Origin: Amycolatopsis sp. NBC_01488
GTDB taxonomy: Bacteria; Actinomycetota; Actinomycetes; Mycobacteriales; Pseudonocardiaceae
Length of the DNA: 64,000 bases
Direction of reading: 5' to 3'
Assembly: GCF_036227105.1 (NCBI RefSeq)
Contig: NZ_CP109434.1
Location: 3,786,001-3,850,000, forward strand
The notes beneath the pieces were generated by a model. The model did not search any database and was not told where the DNA came from. It worked only from the letters and a program-made list of their open reading frames with translations. Both the position numbers and the translations under genes were made by a program. Below, one piece after another: positions 37,158 to 46,167 of the stretch. Position 1 is the first letter of the stretch, and each line of letters starts with the position of its first letter.

Positions 37158-37689
37158 ACCGTCCCCTAACGTTCCCGCTGATGCGGCGTCATCCTGCCCT
37201 ACCGGCGGCACCCGCGCGCACGGAACGACTCAACCCGCCCGAAGCGACGTTCGTCACGTTCCGCAACCGGTTCCGGTCGCCGTGCGTGGTCCGCCCGGGG
37301 CGCTGACCTGAGGATTCGCGCCGACGGACATCGACGGGCCAGATCAACTTGGTAAAGAATTCGCTCGACTTGCCGACCCGGTGCAGCGAAGTCCGCGCAA
37401 GCCCTCTAAGCTTGTCCTTGGCGGCCCGCTCCCAATGACCCCCAGGTTGGTTGAGCGGGTCGCCCTCGCTTCTCTTCTCGGGCTTCGCCCTTCGATACAG
37501 CTCATCCTCATCTCCCGGGGGCCGAGCCCCCGGACCCCCACGGTGCCTTCGCCCACCTCCCAGCGTGGTCCGGGAGGGACGTGCCTGGTTCCGTGCGTGG
37601 GGTGAGTGGGTCCTTGGGGTGTGTGGGTGCGGGTGTGAGTTGCGCTTGTGTTCGGGGCCTCTTTGCATTGGTTGTGGCGTCGTTGCGCG
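37158..37689. other. 532-bp intergenic region upstream of a broken two-component system
   Basis: There is no convincing gene here. It contains a GC hairpin (CCGGGGGC at 37515-37522 paired with 37526-37533, 3-nt loop) of a kind common in actinomycete spacers. It also has a G-rich run with five G-tracts (37599-37633). The last ~130 bp before 37690 are strongly G/T-skewed on the + strand, unlike the rest of the window. Part of the region must hold the ABC-2 and response-regulator promoters. Confidence 0.5.
37599..37633 (+). other. G-quadruplex-type motif
   Basis: Five G-tracts of 3-4 G (starting at 37599, 37608, 37616, 37625 and 37631) are separated by loops of 3-5 nt. This satisfies the usual G3+N1-7 pattern. 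It lies 57-91 nt upstream of the response-regulator start on the coding strand. Confidence 0.5.
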
Positions 37690-37794
37690 GTGCGGATCTT
37701 GGTCGTGGAAGATGAACGGCGGCTGGCCGAAGCGCTGCGGGCCGGGCTCAGCGCCGAGGGCTACGCCGTCGACGTCGCGCACAACGGGCGGGAT
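37690..37794 (+). pseudogene. Response regulator (OmpR type), truncated after ~35 codons
   Basis: From GTG 37690 the frame is a textbook receiver N-terminus: VRILVVEDERRLAEALRAGL, then SAEGYAVDVAHNGRD. It includes the acidic pair after the first strand. After NGRD the similarity ends. The frame runs on as Arg/Pro-rich sequence, out of frame with the kinase segment that follows. The phospho-acceptor Asp and the whole DNA-binding domain are missing. An internal deletion joins it to the kinase gene. Confidence 0.85.
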
Positions 37795-38746
37795 GCACGC
37801 CGTCCACGCCGTCAGCGGCGACAGCAAGTACGCCGTCTACGCCGCCGCCCCGGTCGACCCCGCCGGGCAGGCGACCGTCGACACCGTCCGCACCACGCTC
37901 ACCGCGGGCGTCCCCGCGGTCGCGCTGCTGATCGGCGTCATCGCCTGGCTCGCCGTCCGGCGGTCGCTGCGGCCGGTCGAGGCCATCCGCGGCGAGGTCG
38001 CCGAGATCGGCGCGCACGACCTGAGCCGCCGCGTCCCGGACCCGCGCACCGGCGACGAGATCGCGCGCCTCGCCGGGACGATGAACACCATGCTCGGGCG
38101 GCTCGACGAAGCCGTCACGCGGCAGAGCCGGTTCACCTCCGACGCGTCGCATGAGCTGCGCACCCCGCTCGCGTCGATGCGGACGCAGCTCGAGGTGCTG
38201 CTGGCCCACCCCGACCGGCTCGACTGGCGTGCCGCCTGCGAGAACGCGCTGCTCGACGTCACCCGCCTGCAGGACCTCGTCGCCGACCTCGTGCTGCTCG
38301 GCAAGCTGGACGCCGGGCCGGAGCGCCTCGAGCCGGTGGCGCTCGCCGAAGTCGTCGAAGCGGCCGTGGCGGGGCACGACGTCCACGTCGAGGTCCGCGG
38401 GACGCCGGTCGTGCGCGGCCACCGGTCGCGGCTCGAACGGCTGGTCCGCAACCTCGTCGACAACGCCCGGCGGCACGCCTCGTCCCGCGTCGACGTCGAA
38501 GTGTCCGTTGTGGACGGACAGGCCGTGGTGTCGGTCGGCGACGACGGGCCCGGTATCCCCGAAGCCGACCGCGAACGCGTCTTCGACCGCTTCGTCCGCC
38601 TCGACGACGGCCGCGCCCGCGACGAGGGCGGCGCCGGGCTGGGCCTGGCGATCGTCGCCGACGTCGCGCGGGCCCACGGCGGCACGGCCGCGGTCGAAAG
38701 CGGCAGCCGGTTCGTCGTCCGGTTCCCGGAGCTGAAGACGTCTTAA
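37793..38746 (+). pseudogene. Sensor histidine kinase lacking its N-terminus
   Basis: The frame from ATG 37793 begins MHAVHAVSGDSKYAVYAAAP, the end of an extracytoplasmic sensor domain. TM2 (VPAVALLIGVIAWLAV), a HAMP linker, the phospho-acceptor SDASHELRTPLASMR and a HATPase (NLVDNARRHA, DDGPGIPEAD, GAGLGLAIV) follow. TM1 and most of the sensor are missing. The 317 residues could be expressed from this ATG but without normal membrane topology or sensing. The upstream response regulator is truncated at the same junction. Confidence 0.8.
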
Positions 38747-38791
38747 GCCGGCTTCAGGCTGCGTTCAGCGTCCGCGGTCGACGCTGCGGGC

Positions 38792-39901
38792 ATGATCATC
38801 TCTTGGCGGCCCCTCGACCACGCCGAATACCGGGCGTCGTCGTGGTTCCCCGGTCTCACCGGCCTGCGTGCGCTCGCCGCGCTGGCCGTCGTGTTCTTCC
38901 ACTACGGCGGGCCCGTCGTCGACCGGCTGCAGGGCTGGATCGCCGTCCAGCTGTTCTTCGTGCTGTCCGGCTTCCTCATCACCACGCCGGCCCTGCGCGA
39001 AGAGGACCGCGACGGCCGGATCTCGTTGCGCGGCTTCTACGTCCGGCGCGTCTTCCGGATCATGCCGGTGCACTTCCTGCTGCTCGGCCTGACGGCGCCG
39101 GCGGTGACGCTCGCCGGGACGTACCAGAGCAGCCGGCTCGGCGACGCGATGCCGTGCTACCTGACCTTCTTCAACGAAGTCGTCGACTACAACACGCCGT
39201 ACCCGACGTCGTGGTCGCTGAGCGTGGAGGAGAAGTTCTACCTCGGCTGGCCCGCGCTGCTCGTGCTGACGTCGTTCGCCAGGACGGGAAAGACCGCGCT
39301 GCGCCTGCTGATCGGCGCGGGCGCGGTGGGTGGCGTGCTCGGCGTGCTGCCGCTCGCGCCGTCGCACCAGTGGGCGAGCCTGACCGTGCACTACGGCTCA
39401 CTGGTCGTCGGCTGCCTGCTCGCGCTGGCGCTGCACCACCCGCGCGGGTTCGCCGTGCTGCGGCCGCTGACCAGCCCGGCCGCGGCGGTGCTGGTCGCGC
39501 TGGGGTTCTGCGTGCTGCAGCTGTCCGTCAAGCCGCTGGGGCAGGCGCTCGGCGGGTACTGGCAGTTCGTCGTCCCGGTCTACGCGGTGGGCGCGGCGCT
39601 GCTGCTCGTGGCGGTCGTCGCGCGGGGGCCGGTCCGGCGGCTGCTCGCGAGCCGTCCGCTGACGTTCGTCGGACACCGGTCGTACGCGCTTTACCTCGCC
39701 CAGACCGGCGCCGCGGGCATGACCGGGCTCCTGCTGCCGACGGGCCTGGCGAAAGTCGTCGCGACTTCCGCCGTCGCGCTGCTGTTCGCGTGCGGCCTGC
39801 GGCGGTGGGTCGAGCTGCCCGCCGTCGCGTTCGGGCGGCGGCTCGTAACAGGGGAGCGGGCCCCTGCCGGAGGACGGCAGGGGCCCGCTCGGGTGAAATA
39901 G
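38792..39901 (+). CDS. Acyltransferase 3 family membrane protein
   Basis: A 369-residue, roughly ten-helix acyltransferase of the OafA/NodX type. It O-acylates surface sugars or secondary metabolites. [19 protein letters not shown] carries the conserved Arg and the catalytic His, and [27 protein letters not shown] and [13 protein letters not shown] (conserved Glu) follow. ATG 38792 lies 45 nt past the kinase stop. Its last codons lie inside a strong bidirectional terminator stem. Confidence 0.9.
   Translation: MIISWRPLDHAEYRASSWFPGLTGLRALAALAVVFFHYGGPVVDRLQGWIAVQLFFVLSGFLITTPALREEDRDGRISLRGFYVRRVFRIMPVHFLLLGLTAPAVTLAGTYQSSRLGDAMPCYLTFFNEVVDYNTPYPTSWSLSVEEKFYLGWPALLVLTSFARTGKTALRLLIGAGAVGGVLGVLPLAPSHQWASLTVHYGSLVVGCLLALALHHPRGFAVLRPLTSPAAAVLVALGFCVLQLSVKPLGQALGGYWQFVVPVYAVGAALLLVAVVARGPVRRLLASRPLTFVGHRSYALYLAQTGAAGMTGLLLPTGLAKVVATSAVALLFACGLRRWVELPAVAFGRRLVTGERAPAGGRQGPARVK
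39854..39890. terminator. Bidirectional terminator embedded in the acyltransferase 3' end
   Basis: GAGCGGGCCCCTGCCG (39854-39869) pairs perfectly with 39875-39890, a 16-bp stem with a 5-nt loop. It overlaps the last 16 acyltransferase codons and lies 15 nt past the ald stop on the other strand. Confidence 0.85.
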
Positions 39902-39904
39902 GGC

Positions 39905-41020
39905 TCAGGCGAGCACGGTCTCCAGCGGCGTGTGCGGGAGGTCGTGGGCCACCGCGACCGGGCCGTTCGTCAGGGCGCCGTCGTGCGTGTTGAGGCCCTT
40001 GGCCAGCGCCGCGTCCGCCTGCAGCGCGGCCTTCCAGCCGTGCTCGGCCAGCTGGACCGCGTAGGGCAGCGTGACGTTCGTGAGGCCGTAGGTCGACGTC
40101 CGGGGCACCGCGCCCGGCATGTTCGCGACGCAGTAGAAGACCGACTCGTGGACGGTGTAGGTGGGGTCGTCGTGCGTGGTCGGGCGCGAGTCGGCGAAGC
40201 AGCCGCCCTGGTCGATCGCGATGTCGACGAGCACGCTGCCGGCCTTCATGCGGGCTACTAGGTCGTTCGAGACCAGCTTCGGCGCCTTCGCGCCCGGGAC
40301 CAGCACCGCGCCGATGACCATGTCGGCCTGCAGTACGGCTTCCTCGACCGACAGCCGGGTCGACGTCACCGTGCGGATGCGGCCGCCGAAGTCGTTGTCG
40401 ATCTGGCGGAGGCGGTCGACGTTGGTGTCCAGGATCTCGACGTCCGAGCCGAGGCCCAGCGCGACGCGGGCGGCGTTCAGGCCGGCCACGCCGCCGCCGA
40501 TCACCACGACGCGCGCCGGGTGGACGCCCGGGATGCCGCCGGGCAGCACGCCGCGGCCGCCGCTCGGCTTCATCAGCGAGAACGCGCCGACCTGCGGGGC
40601 CAGCCGGCCCGCGACCTCGGACATCGGGGCGAGCAGCGGCAGCGCGCCGTTCGCGGTCTGCACGGTCTCGTAGGCGATCGCGGTGGTGCCGGCGGCGAGG
40701 AGCGCGTCGGTCAGCGGCCGGTCGGCGGCGATGTGCAGGTAGGTGAAGAGGACCTGGTCGCGCCGGAGACGTCCGTACTCCTCGGCGATCGGCTCCTTGA
40801 CCTTGAGGACCAGCTCGCCCTCGGCCCACGTCTCCTCGGCGGTGGCCAGGATCTTCGCGCCGGCGGCGACGTACTCGTCGTCGGTGATGGACGAACCGAG
40901 ACCGGCACCGGTCTCGACGAAGACGTCGTGCCCGCGGCCGACCAGCTCGTGCACCCCGGCCGGGGTCAGCGCGACCCGGTACTCGTGCTTCTTGATTTCA
41001 CGGGGAACGGCGATACGCAC
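39905..41020 (-). CDS. ald: Alanine dehydrogenase
   Basis: Interconverts L-alanine and pyruvate/NH4+ with NAD. 371 residues from GTG 41020 (AGGAGG 6 nt upstream), the standard length. [17 protein letters not shown] carries the substrate Arg and Lys, HIAADRPLT holds a conserved His, [17 protein letters not shown] is the dinucleotide site, and [15 protein letters not shown] is the catalytic Asp region. In mycobacteria ald is activated by the Lrp-type AldR. Inverted repeats in the upstream region could be such sites. Confidence 0.96.
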   Translation of the reverse strand: MRIAVPREIKKHEYRVALTPAGVHELVGRGHDVFVETGAGLGSSITDDEYVAAGAKILATAEETWAEGELVLKVKEPIAEEYGRLRRDQVLFTYLHIAADRPLTDALLAAGTTAIAYETVQTANGALPLLAPMSEVAGRLAPQVGAFSLMKPSGGRGVLPGGIPGVHPARVVVIGGGVAGLNAARVALGLGSDVEILDTNVDRLRQIDNDFGGRIRTVTSTRLSVEEAVLQADMVIGAVLVPGAKAPKLVSNDLVARMKAGSVLVDIAIDQGGCFADSRPTTHDDPTYTVHESVFYCVANMPGAVPRTSTYGLTNVTLPYAVQLAEHGWKAALQADAALAKGLNTHDGALTNGPVAVAHDLPHTPLETVLA

Positions 41021-41119
41021 GGTCGGCCTCCTGGGTCGGTCTGCGTCCGGATTCGGTGCGGTGGTGCCACTCACGGTGAACCACCCGGACGGCGGTGTCA
41101 TCGTGCTGAGCGGACATTT

Positions 41120-41152
41120 CTTTGTCGTATTCGTAGTGCTGTACGGACAAAG
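41120..41152. promoter_or_regulatory. CTTTGTC...GACAAAG inverted repeat upstream of ald
   Basis: CTTTGTC at 41120-41126 is perfectly inverted at 41146-41152, centre-to-centre 26 bp. It lies about 100 nt upstream of the ald start. The low-GC spacing and position suit an Lrp/AldR-type operator. No regulator gene is adjacent. Confidence 0.5.
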
Positions 41153-41158
41153 TCATTG

Positions 41159-41178
41159 ACTTCGATCTAGGTCGAAGT
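41159..41178. promoter_or_regulatory. ACTTCGA-N6-TCGAAGT palindrome before the quinone reductase gene
   Basis: A perfect 7-bp-arm inverted repeat ending 14 nt before the ATG at 41193. A regulator bound here would block transcription of the oxidoreductase. Confidence 0.5.
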
Positions 41179-41192
41179 TGCAGCGTGCAGGC

Positions 41193-42125
41193 ATGAGAGC
41201 TGTGTGGTTGCGGGAGTTCGGCGGGCCGGGAGCGCTGGAGCCGGGGGACGCGCCGGACCCGGTCCCCGGGCCCGGGCAGGTGCTGGTGGAGGTGGCGTTC
41301 GCGAACACCACGTTCGTCGAGACGCAGATGCGGGCCGGGACGGGACCGTTCCGTCCGGTGTTGCCGATCGTCCCCGGCAACGGCGTCGGCGGCGTGATCA
41401 GCGCGGTCGGCCCGGGCGCCGACCCGGGGCTGGCCGGGCTGCGGGTGGTGACGTCGACCGGCGGCTCCGGCGGGTACGCCCAGCGTGTCGCGGTGGACGC
41501 GGCGGCGGTGTTCGCGGTGCCGGACGCGCTGGCGCTCGACGCGGCGGTGGCGCTGCTCGCGGACGGCCGGACCGCGACGGGCCTGGTCCATGCGACCAGG
41601 GTGCGTCCCGGCGATCGAGTCCTGGTCGAGGCGGCCGCGGGCGGCGTCGGCGGCCTGCTGGTGCAACTGGCGAAGGCGGCGGGCGCTTCGGTGGTCGGCG
41701 CGGCGGGTGGGCCGGCGAAGGTGGCCCGCGTGGTGGGGGCCGACGTCGTCGTCGACTACCTGGCGCCGGACTGGGCCTCGTCGGTCGGCGAGGTCGACGT
41801 CGTCTTCGACGGCGTCGGAGGAGCGATCGGCACGGCGGCGTTCGGGTTGCTGCGGCCGGGCGGCCGGATGGCGGTGTACGGCCTGGCGGGCGGCTCGTGG
41901 GCGGACGTGTCCGAAGAGGAGGCCGCTGCCCGGGACGTCTCGGTGGTGCGCTCGATCGGGAGCCCGTCGGACATGCGGGCGTTCACGGAGTCGGCACTGG
42001 CGGAAGCGGCGGCGGGGAGGTTGGTGCCGGTGATCGGACAGCGCTTCCCGCTGGAGAAGGCCGCGGACGCCCACGCGGCCATGGAGTCCCGCACGACGGT
42101 GGGCAAGACGCTGCTGGTCGCGTGA
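41193..42125 (+). CDS. Zinc-independent quinone oxidoreductase (MDR superfamily)
   Basis: A 310-residue NADPH:quinone reductase-type MDR enzyme. MRAVWLREFGGPGALEPGDA starts the GroES-like fold, VPGNGVGGVI the conserved loop, and VEAAAGGVGGLLVQLAKAAG the Rossmann dinucleotide motif. VVFDGVGG and GRMAVYGLAGG follow. No catalytic or structural Zn Cys cluster is visible. It is divergent from ald. A short inverted repeat (TCATGC/GCATGA at 42195-42214) lies downstream of the gene. Confidence 0.9.
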   Translation: MRAVWLREFGGPGALEPGDAPDPVPGPGQVLVEVAFANTTFVETQMRAGTGPFRPVLPIVPGNGVGGVISAVGPGADPGLAGLRVVTSTGGSGGYAQRVAVDAAAVFAVPDALALDAAVALLADGRTATGLVHATRVRPGDRVLVEAAAGGVGGLLVQLAKAAGASVVGAAGGPAKVARVVGADVVVDYLAPDWASSVGEVDVVFDGVGGAIGTAAFGLLRPGGRMAVYGLAGGSWADVSEEEAAARDVSVVRSIGSPSDMRAFTESALAEAAAGRLVPVIGQRFPLEKAADAHAAMESRTTVGKTLLVA

Positions 42126-42238
42126 ATGCCCTGAAGGGCACCCCGGAATCCACCATCTTTCGACTCGAAAAGGCAATCGGAACGTTCGGCGCGATCATGC
42201 GGAGTAGTGCATGAGTGGGAAGGGGCCGAACGGCGCAA

Positions 42239-43789
42239 TCAGCTCCAGCGCAGCGCGACCAGCTGGGTGATCAGCGCCAGCCGGACGTCGGGGTCGTCGA
42301 GGTCCAAGGGCACCAGTTCGAGGAGCTTGCGCATCCGGTAGCGCAGGGTGTTCGGGTGGATCCGCAGCTCCCGCGCCGCCGCGCGCGGGTCGCCGGGGTG
42401 GCGCAGCCACTCGTAGAGCGTCTCGACGTAGCCGGCCTTGCCGGTCTCGTCGTGCCCGCGCAGGGCGCCCAGTGGCCCGAGCTCCGCGACCTTCGCCCCG
42501 GCCGCGGCCGTCGCGCCGCGGTGCAGCGTCAACGCGGTCCAGGCTTCGTCGAAGGTGATCACGCGCTCGGGGAGGAGTTCGGCACGCAGCAGGCCCAGTG
42601 CTTCGTCCGCCTGGAGGCGTGACGCCGAGAGGTCCCCGATCTCGCCGGGCGCGCCCGCTGCGGCGCGCGGGGCTCCACTGCGACGAGACGGTCCCGTCGC
42701 GACGAGTGCGTCACGGAGTTCCCCCCAGCCGCCGGACCCCGGCCGGTCGGGGACCACGGCGTAGAGCAGCCCGCCCAGCTCGGTCGCGACCGGGCGGCTG
42801 CCGATGCCCTGGGAGATCCGTTCGAGCAGGGCGAGCCGCAGGCCCTCGGCGTCGCGGCCGTCGCCGCCGGTGACCTCGATGACGACCACTCGGTGCGGTT
42901 CGTCGGACAGGTCCAGCTCGGCCATCGCCTTGCGCGGGTTCGCGCGGCCTTCGAGCACCGCGCGCAGCAGCTCAGCCGACGCGCGGCGCTGCGCGTCGGT
43001 GTGCGCGCGCCGTCGCAGCAGGTGCAGCGCGACGACGGGTGCGGCGTCGGCGAACGCGGCCGCGCGCTCGTCGGACACCGGCCCGGCGACGACCGCCCAC
43101 ATCGACCCGAGCAGCTCCCCGCCCATCCGGATCGGCACGATCAGCCGCGGCAGCGTGCCGTCGCGCTGGGCCGGGACGAAGATCGTCTGCCGGCCGCGCG
43201 ACAGCTCGCGGAAGACCCCGCGCGAGCGGAACCGCGCGAGGACGTCGTCCGGGATGCGGCGGCCCATGATCGTCGCGACACGCGCGGGGTCGGTGAGGTC
43301 CTGCCGCGCGGAGTAGGCGAGCACGCGGGAGTTGGTGTCCTCGATCGTCACCGGCGCGTCCACGACGGACGCGACGGCATCGGCCAGCCGGAAGAGGTCG
43401 CCGGAGCCGGGGTCGAGATCCTCGGACTCGTCGGCGAGGGCGTCGAGGACGGTCCGCAGCAGCCACACGAGCTGGGCCCACGACGTCGCGGCGTGCACCT
43501 GCACGAGCGCGATCCCGCCGGCCTTCGCGGCGCGCTTGACGGCGGGCTTCGAGGCCAGCGGCGGCTTGAGCAACACGGCGGCGGCGCCCTGCTCGGCACT
43601 GCGCTTCACCAGCCGGGCGGCGTCCTCGGGCCCGGCGGTGGCGACGCCGAGCACGAGATCCCCGGCAGCGACGGCACCGCCGGGCTCGGCGATCACGACG
43701 TCGGCGACGGCGGGCGGGTCGTCGGGCACCTGGAGCGCGTGGAGCAGCGTCGGCCCCACCCGGTCGACCACGCTGCGCACCGAGACCAC
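42239..43789 (-). CDS. PucR-family transcriptional regulator
   Basis: A 516-residue regulator of the CdaR/PucR class. The N-terminal PucR-like domain (VADVVIAEPGGAVAAGDLVL) is followed by a GAF-like middle. The C-terminal HTH_30 reads DPRAAARELRIHPNTLRYRM followed by RKLLELVPLDLDDPDVRLAL. Such regulators often control purine, GABA or proline catabolism. The target is unknown here. The GTG start at 43789 is chosen because homology begins there. Confidence 0.88.
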   Translation of the reverse strand: MVSVRSVVDRVGPTLLHALQVPDDPPAVADVVIAEPGGAVAAGDLVLGVATAGPEDAARLVKRSAEQGAAAVLLKPPLASKPAVKRAAKAGGIALVQVHAATSWAQLVWLLRTVLDALADESEDLDPGSGDLFRLADAVASVVDAPVTIEDTNSRVLAYSARQDLTDPARVATIMGRRIPDDVLARFRSRGVFRELSRGRQTIFVPAQRDGTLPRLIVPIRMGGELLGSMWAVVAGPVSDERAAAFADAAPVVALHLLRRRAHTDAQRRASAELLRAVLEGRANPRKAMAELDLSDEPHRVVVIEVTGGDGRDAEGLRLALLERISQGIGSRPVATELGGLLYAVVPDRPGSGGWGELRDALVATGPSRRSGAPRAAAGAPGEIGDLSASRLQADEALGLLRAELLPERVITFDEAWTALTLHRGATAAAGAKVAELGPLGALRGHDETGKAGYVETLYEWLRHPGDPRAAARELRIHPNTLRYRMRKLLELVPLDLDDPDVRLALITQLVALRWS

Positions 43790-43826
43790 GGGCTCATTCT
43801 GGCCGAGAAACCGGCGGACGGCTCGG

Positions 43827-43832
43827 TAGGGT
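43827..43832 (+). promoter_or_regulatory. -10 element for a leaderless methyltransferase transcript
   Basis: TAGGGT fits the actinobacterial TANNNT -10. It ends 7 nt before the GTG at 43840, placing the transcription start at or next to the start codon. No ribosome binding site is present, as expected for a leaderless message. Confidence 0.6.
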
Positions 43833-43839
43833 CGACCGG

Positions 43840-44469
43840 GTGAGCGACGTGCGGCGGATCGTCGAATCCGGCTACGACAGCTCGGCCGAGCGCTACCTCG
43901 AATGGAGCGCGCGGATCGAGGACGATCCCCGGCTGCGCTTCCTGGCCGAGCTGACCGGCCGGCTCGCCGACGGCGCCGAGGTGCTCGACCTCGGCTGCGG
44001 CGCGGGCGTGCCCTGCACGGCGCTGCTCGCCGAGCGGCACGACGTCCTCGGCGTCGACGTGTCCGCGGCACAGCTCGACCTCGCGCGGCGCAACGTCCCC
44101 GGCGCGCGCTTCGAGAAGGCGGACATGGCCGCGGTGTCCTTTCCGGACGGCAGCTTCGACGCCGTCACGGCGTTCTACTCCGTGCTGCACGTCCCGCGCG
44201 AAGAGCAGGGAGCGCTCTTCGCCCGGATCGCGCGCTGGCTGCGGCCCGGCGGCTGGTTCCTGGCCGCGCTGGGCTGCAGCGAGTCCGACGGCGTCGAGGA
44301 CGACTGGCTCGGCACGCCGATGTTCTTCAGCAGCCACGCACCCGACATCAACCGGCGTTTGCTGGCCGAAGCCGGGCTCACCCTGGTCGTCGACGAGCCG
44401 GTGACCATGCACGAGCCGGAAGGGGCGGCGACCTTCCACTGGGTGCTCGGCCGCCGCCCGCGCGGCTAG
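43840..44469 (+). CDS. Class I SAM-dependent methyltransferase
   Basis: A 209-residue methyltransferase. Motif I is VLDLGCGAGVPCTALL, followed by VLGVDVSAAQLDLARRNVPG and SFPDGSFDAVTAFYSVLHVP. WLRPGGWFLAALG forms strand 5. It resembles small phosphatidylethanolamine or arsenite-type transferases only loosely, so the substrate is unknown. The GTG start is probably leaderless. Its stop overlaps the stop of the convergent monooxygenase by 4 nt. Confidence 0.88.
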   Translation: MSDVRRIVESGYDSSAERYLEWSARIEDDPRLRFLAELTGRLADGAEVLDLGCGAGVPCTALLAERHDVLGVDVSAAQLDLARRNVPGARFEKADMAAVSFPDGSFDAVTAFYSVLHVPREEQGALFARIARWLRPGGWFLAALGCSESDGVEDDWLGTPMFFSSHAPDINRRLLAEAGLTLVVDEPVTMHEPEGAATFHWVLGRRPRG

Positions 44470-46001
44470 CGGGACAGGACCGCGTCCACCACCCGCTGCA
44501 GCTCGCGCGCAGGATCGCCGACCGGTGCCGGAGCCCGCCACGCGACGATGCCGTCGGGACGCACCAGCGACGCGCCGCCCGTCGAGAGGCCGTAGCGCGA
44601 GGCGAACACCTCGTCGTCGATGACGTGGCAGTCGACGCCCGCGCTGGAAGCGGCCTGAGCCCACGCCGAGTCGTCGCCCGCGCAGAGCAGCACCCACGAG
44701 TGCCCGAGTAAGTCCACAGTGGACGCCAGCCCGGGTGCCCGGAAGCCGGGGCGGCCGGTCGGCGCGTGGATGTCCTCCACCCGCGAGCCGTCGTCGGGCT
44801 CCTCCGAAAGCACCGCCGTCGAGCGGTAGCGGAACCCGAGGACGGCGTTCAGCATGTCCTCCGGCTCGGTGAGCCCGGAGACGTCGAGGTCCGGGTGCAT
44901 CCGCTGCTTCATGTTGTGCAGCGAGGTGTCGATGATCATCCGCGCGATCGGCCGCCGCTCGGCCTCGTACGTGTCGAGCAGCGCCGGTCCCGCGTCGCCG
45001 CGCAGCACCGCGGCGAGCTTCCACGCGATGTCCGCGCCGTCGCCGACCGCCGTGTTGCCGCCCTGGCCGCCGGTCGGCGGCGTCACCTTCGCCGCGTCGC
45101 CGATCAGGAAGACGCGCCCGGACCGGAAGCGGTCGGCCAGCCGCGCGGCGATCTCCCACGAGCCCGTCCAGACGATCTCCGGCTCCAGGTCCGGCAGGTC
45201 GGTGGCCGCGCGGATCATCGCCACGAGCCGGTCGTGGTCGAAGTCGGCCGGGCTTTCGCCGCGGTCCGGGAAGTAGTCCGGCGCGAAGACGTACCGGTTC
45301 GGCACGTCCGTGTTGACCAGCCCGGCGGTGAAGTCCGGGTGCTGCAGGTAGAACAGGTCGGTCACGCCGGGCTGGACGCGGTCGCCGAGGTCGGCGTCGA
45401 ACACGACGCCGAGGCAGTGGCTCAGCGCGTCCATGCCGGCGGTCCCGATGCCCAGCCAGGCCCGGATGCCGCTGCGCCCGCCGTCGGCCGCGACGACGTA
45501 GTCCGCGCGCACCACTGTTTCCTCGCCGGAGTCGCGGTGCCGCAGCGTGGCGGTGACGCCGTCGTCGTCCTGCGTCAGCTCGACGAGCTCGGTCCGGAAC
45601 CGGACCCGCGCGCCGGCCTTTTCCGCGTGCGCCAGCAGGATCGGCTCGACGACGTCCTGCCCGGCCATGCCGGCGGGCATCGTCGTCGAAGCCGAGACGT
45701 CGAACTCGCTGCCGTCGTCCACGAGCCGGTGCAGGACGCGCCCGGCCAGGCTGGTCGCGACGGTGATCCGCAGCCCCTGCGACGCCCGTGGGCTCACTTC
45801 CAGCACTTCGCGGTCGATTCCTGCCCAGTGGAAAAGCTCCATCGTGCGCCAGTTCTGCCCGGCGGCCCGCGAGTGGACCGACGTTCCGGGGTGCCGCTCG
45901 ACCGTCAGGACGTCCACTCCTTCCCGCGCCAGGAACAGTGACGCCGACAGCCCGCCCAGCCCGGCCCCCACGACCAGCACCTGTACCCGTACCCGCTCCA
46001 T
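44466..46001 (-). CDS. FAD-dependent aromatic monooxygenase (PHBH/Rox-like)
   Basis: A 511-residue class A flavoprotein hydroxylase. VLVVGAGLGGLSASLFLAREG is the FAD Rossmann loop, VVAADGGRSGIRAWLGI the DG motif, and RVFLIGDAAKVTPPTGGQGG the second FAD contact. A C-terminal thioredoxin-like domain (~400-511) is typical of phenol and polyketide hydroxylases and rifampicin monooxygenases. The substrate is not determinable. ATG 46001 follows GGGAGG. A perfect 19-bp operator-like palindrome lies 39 nt upstream. Confidence 0.92.
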   Translation of the reverse strand: MERVRVQVLVVGAGLGGLSASLFLAREGVDVLTVERHPGTSVHSRAAGQNWRTMELFHWAGIDREVLEVSPRASQGLRITVATSLAGRVLHRLVDDGSEFDVSASTTMPAGMAGQDVVEPILLAHAEKAGARVRFRTELVELTQDDDGVTATLRHRDSGEETVVRADYVVAADGGRSGIRAWLGIGTAGMDALSHCLGVVFDADLGDRVQPGVTDLFYLQHPDFTAGLVNTDVPNRYVFAPDYFPDRGESPADFDHDRLVAMIRAATDLPDLEPEIVWTGSWEIAARLADRFRSGRVFLIGDAAKVTPPTGGQGGNTAVGDGADIAWKLAAVLRGDAGPALLDTYEAERRPIARMIIDTSLHNMKQRMHPDLDVSGLTEPEDMLNAVLGFRYRSTAVLSEEPDDGSRVEDIHAPTGRPGFRAPGLASTVDLLGHSWVLLCAGDDSAWAQAASSAGVDCHVIDDEVFASRYGLSTGGASLVRPDGIVAWRAPAPVGDPARELQRVVDAVLSR

Positions 46002-46039
46002 GATGACTCCCTCCCAGTTCATGAATCTTCCCGTGTAGT

Positions 46040-46058
46040 TATCTTAGCTACTAAGATA
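46040..46058. promoter_or_regulatory. TATCTTAG-CTA-CTAAGATA operator before the monooxygenase
   Basis: A perfect 8-bp-arm palindrome in an AT-rich island between the monooxygenase (-) and metY (+) starts. The architecture is typical of MarR/TetR operators. No regulator gene flanks it, so it must be controlled from elsewhere. Confidence 0.7.
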
Positions 46059-46167
46059 TCTCGAACGCAAGGAGCGTAGGCTCCCAGGGCGTGGGAACGG
46101 TTGGGTAGGCCGTTCGGCCCAAGTAGCTTCGGAGCGGACGAACCCCTTGAACCGCAAGGAGAAACCG

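Noticed and set aside
37158..37689. Minus-strand coding frame running through the spacer
   Set aside because: No start with a ribosome binding site and no recognisable motif. It crosses hairpins and the G-rich run.
46059..46167. SAM riboswitch before metY
   Set aside because: No match to SAM-I, SAM-II or SAM-IV conserved cores. Only a short local hairpin near GGCCG/CGGCC.
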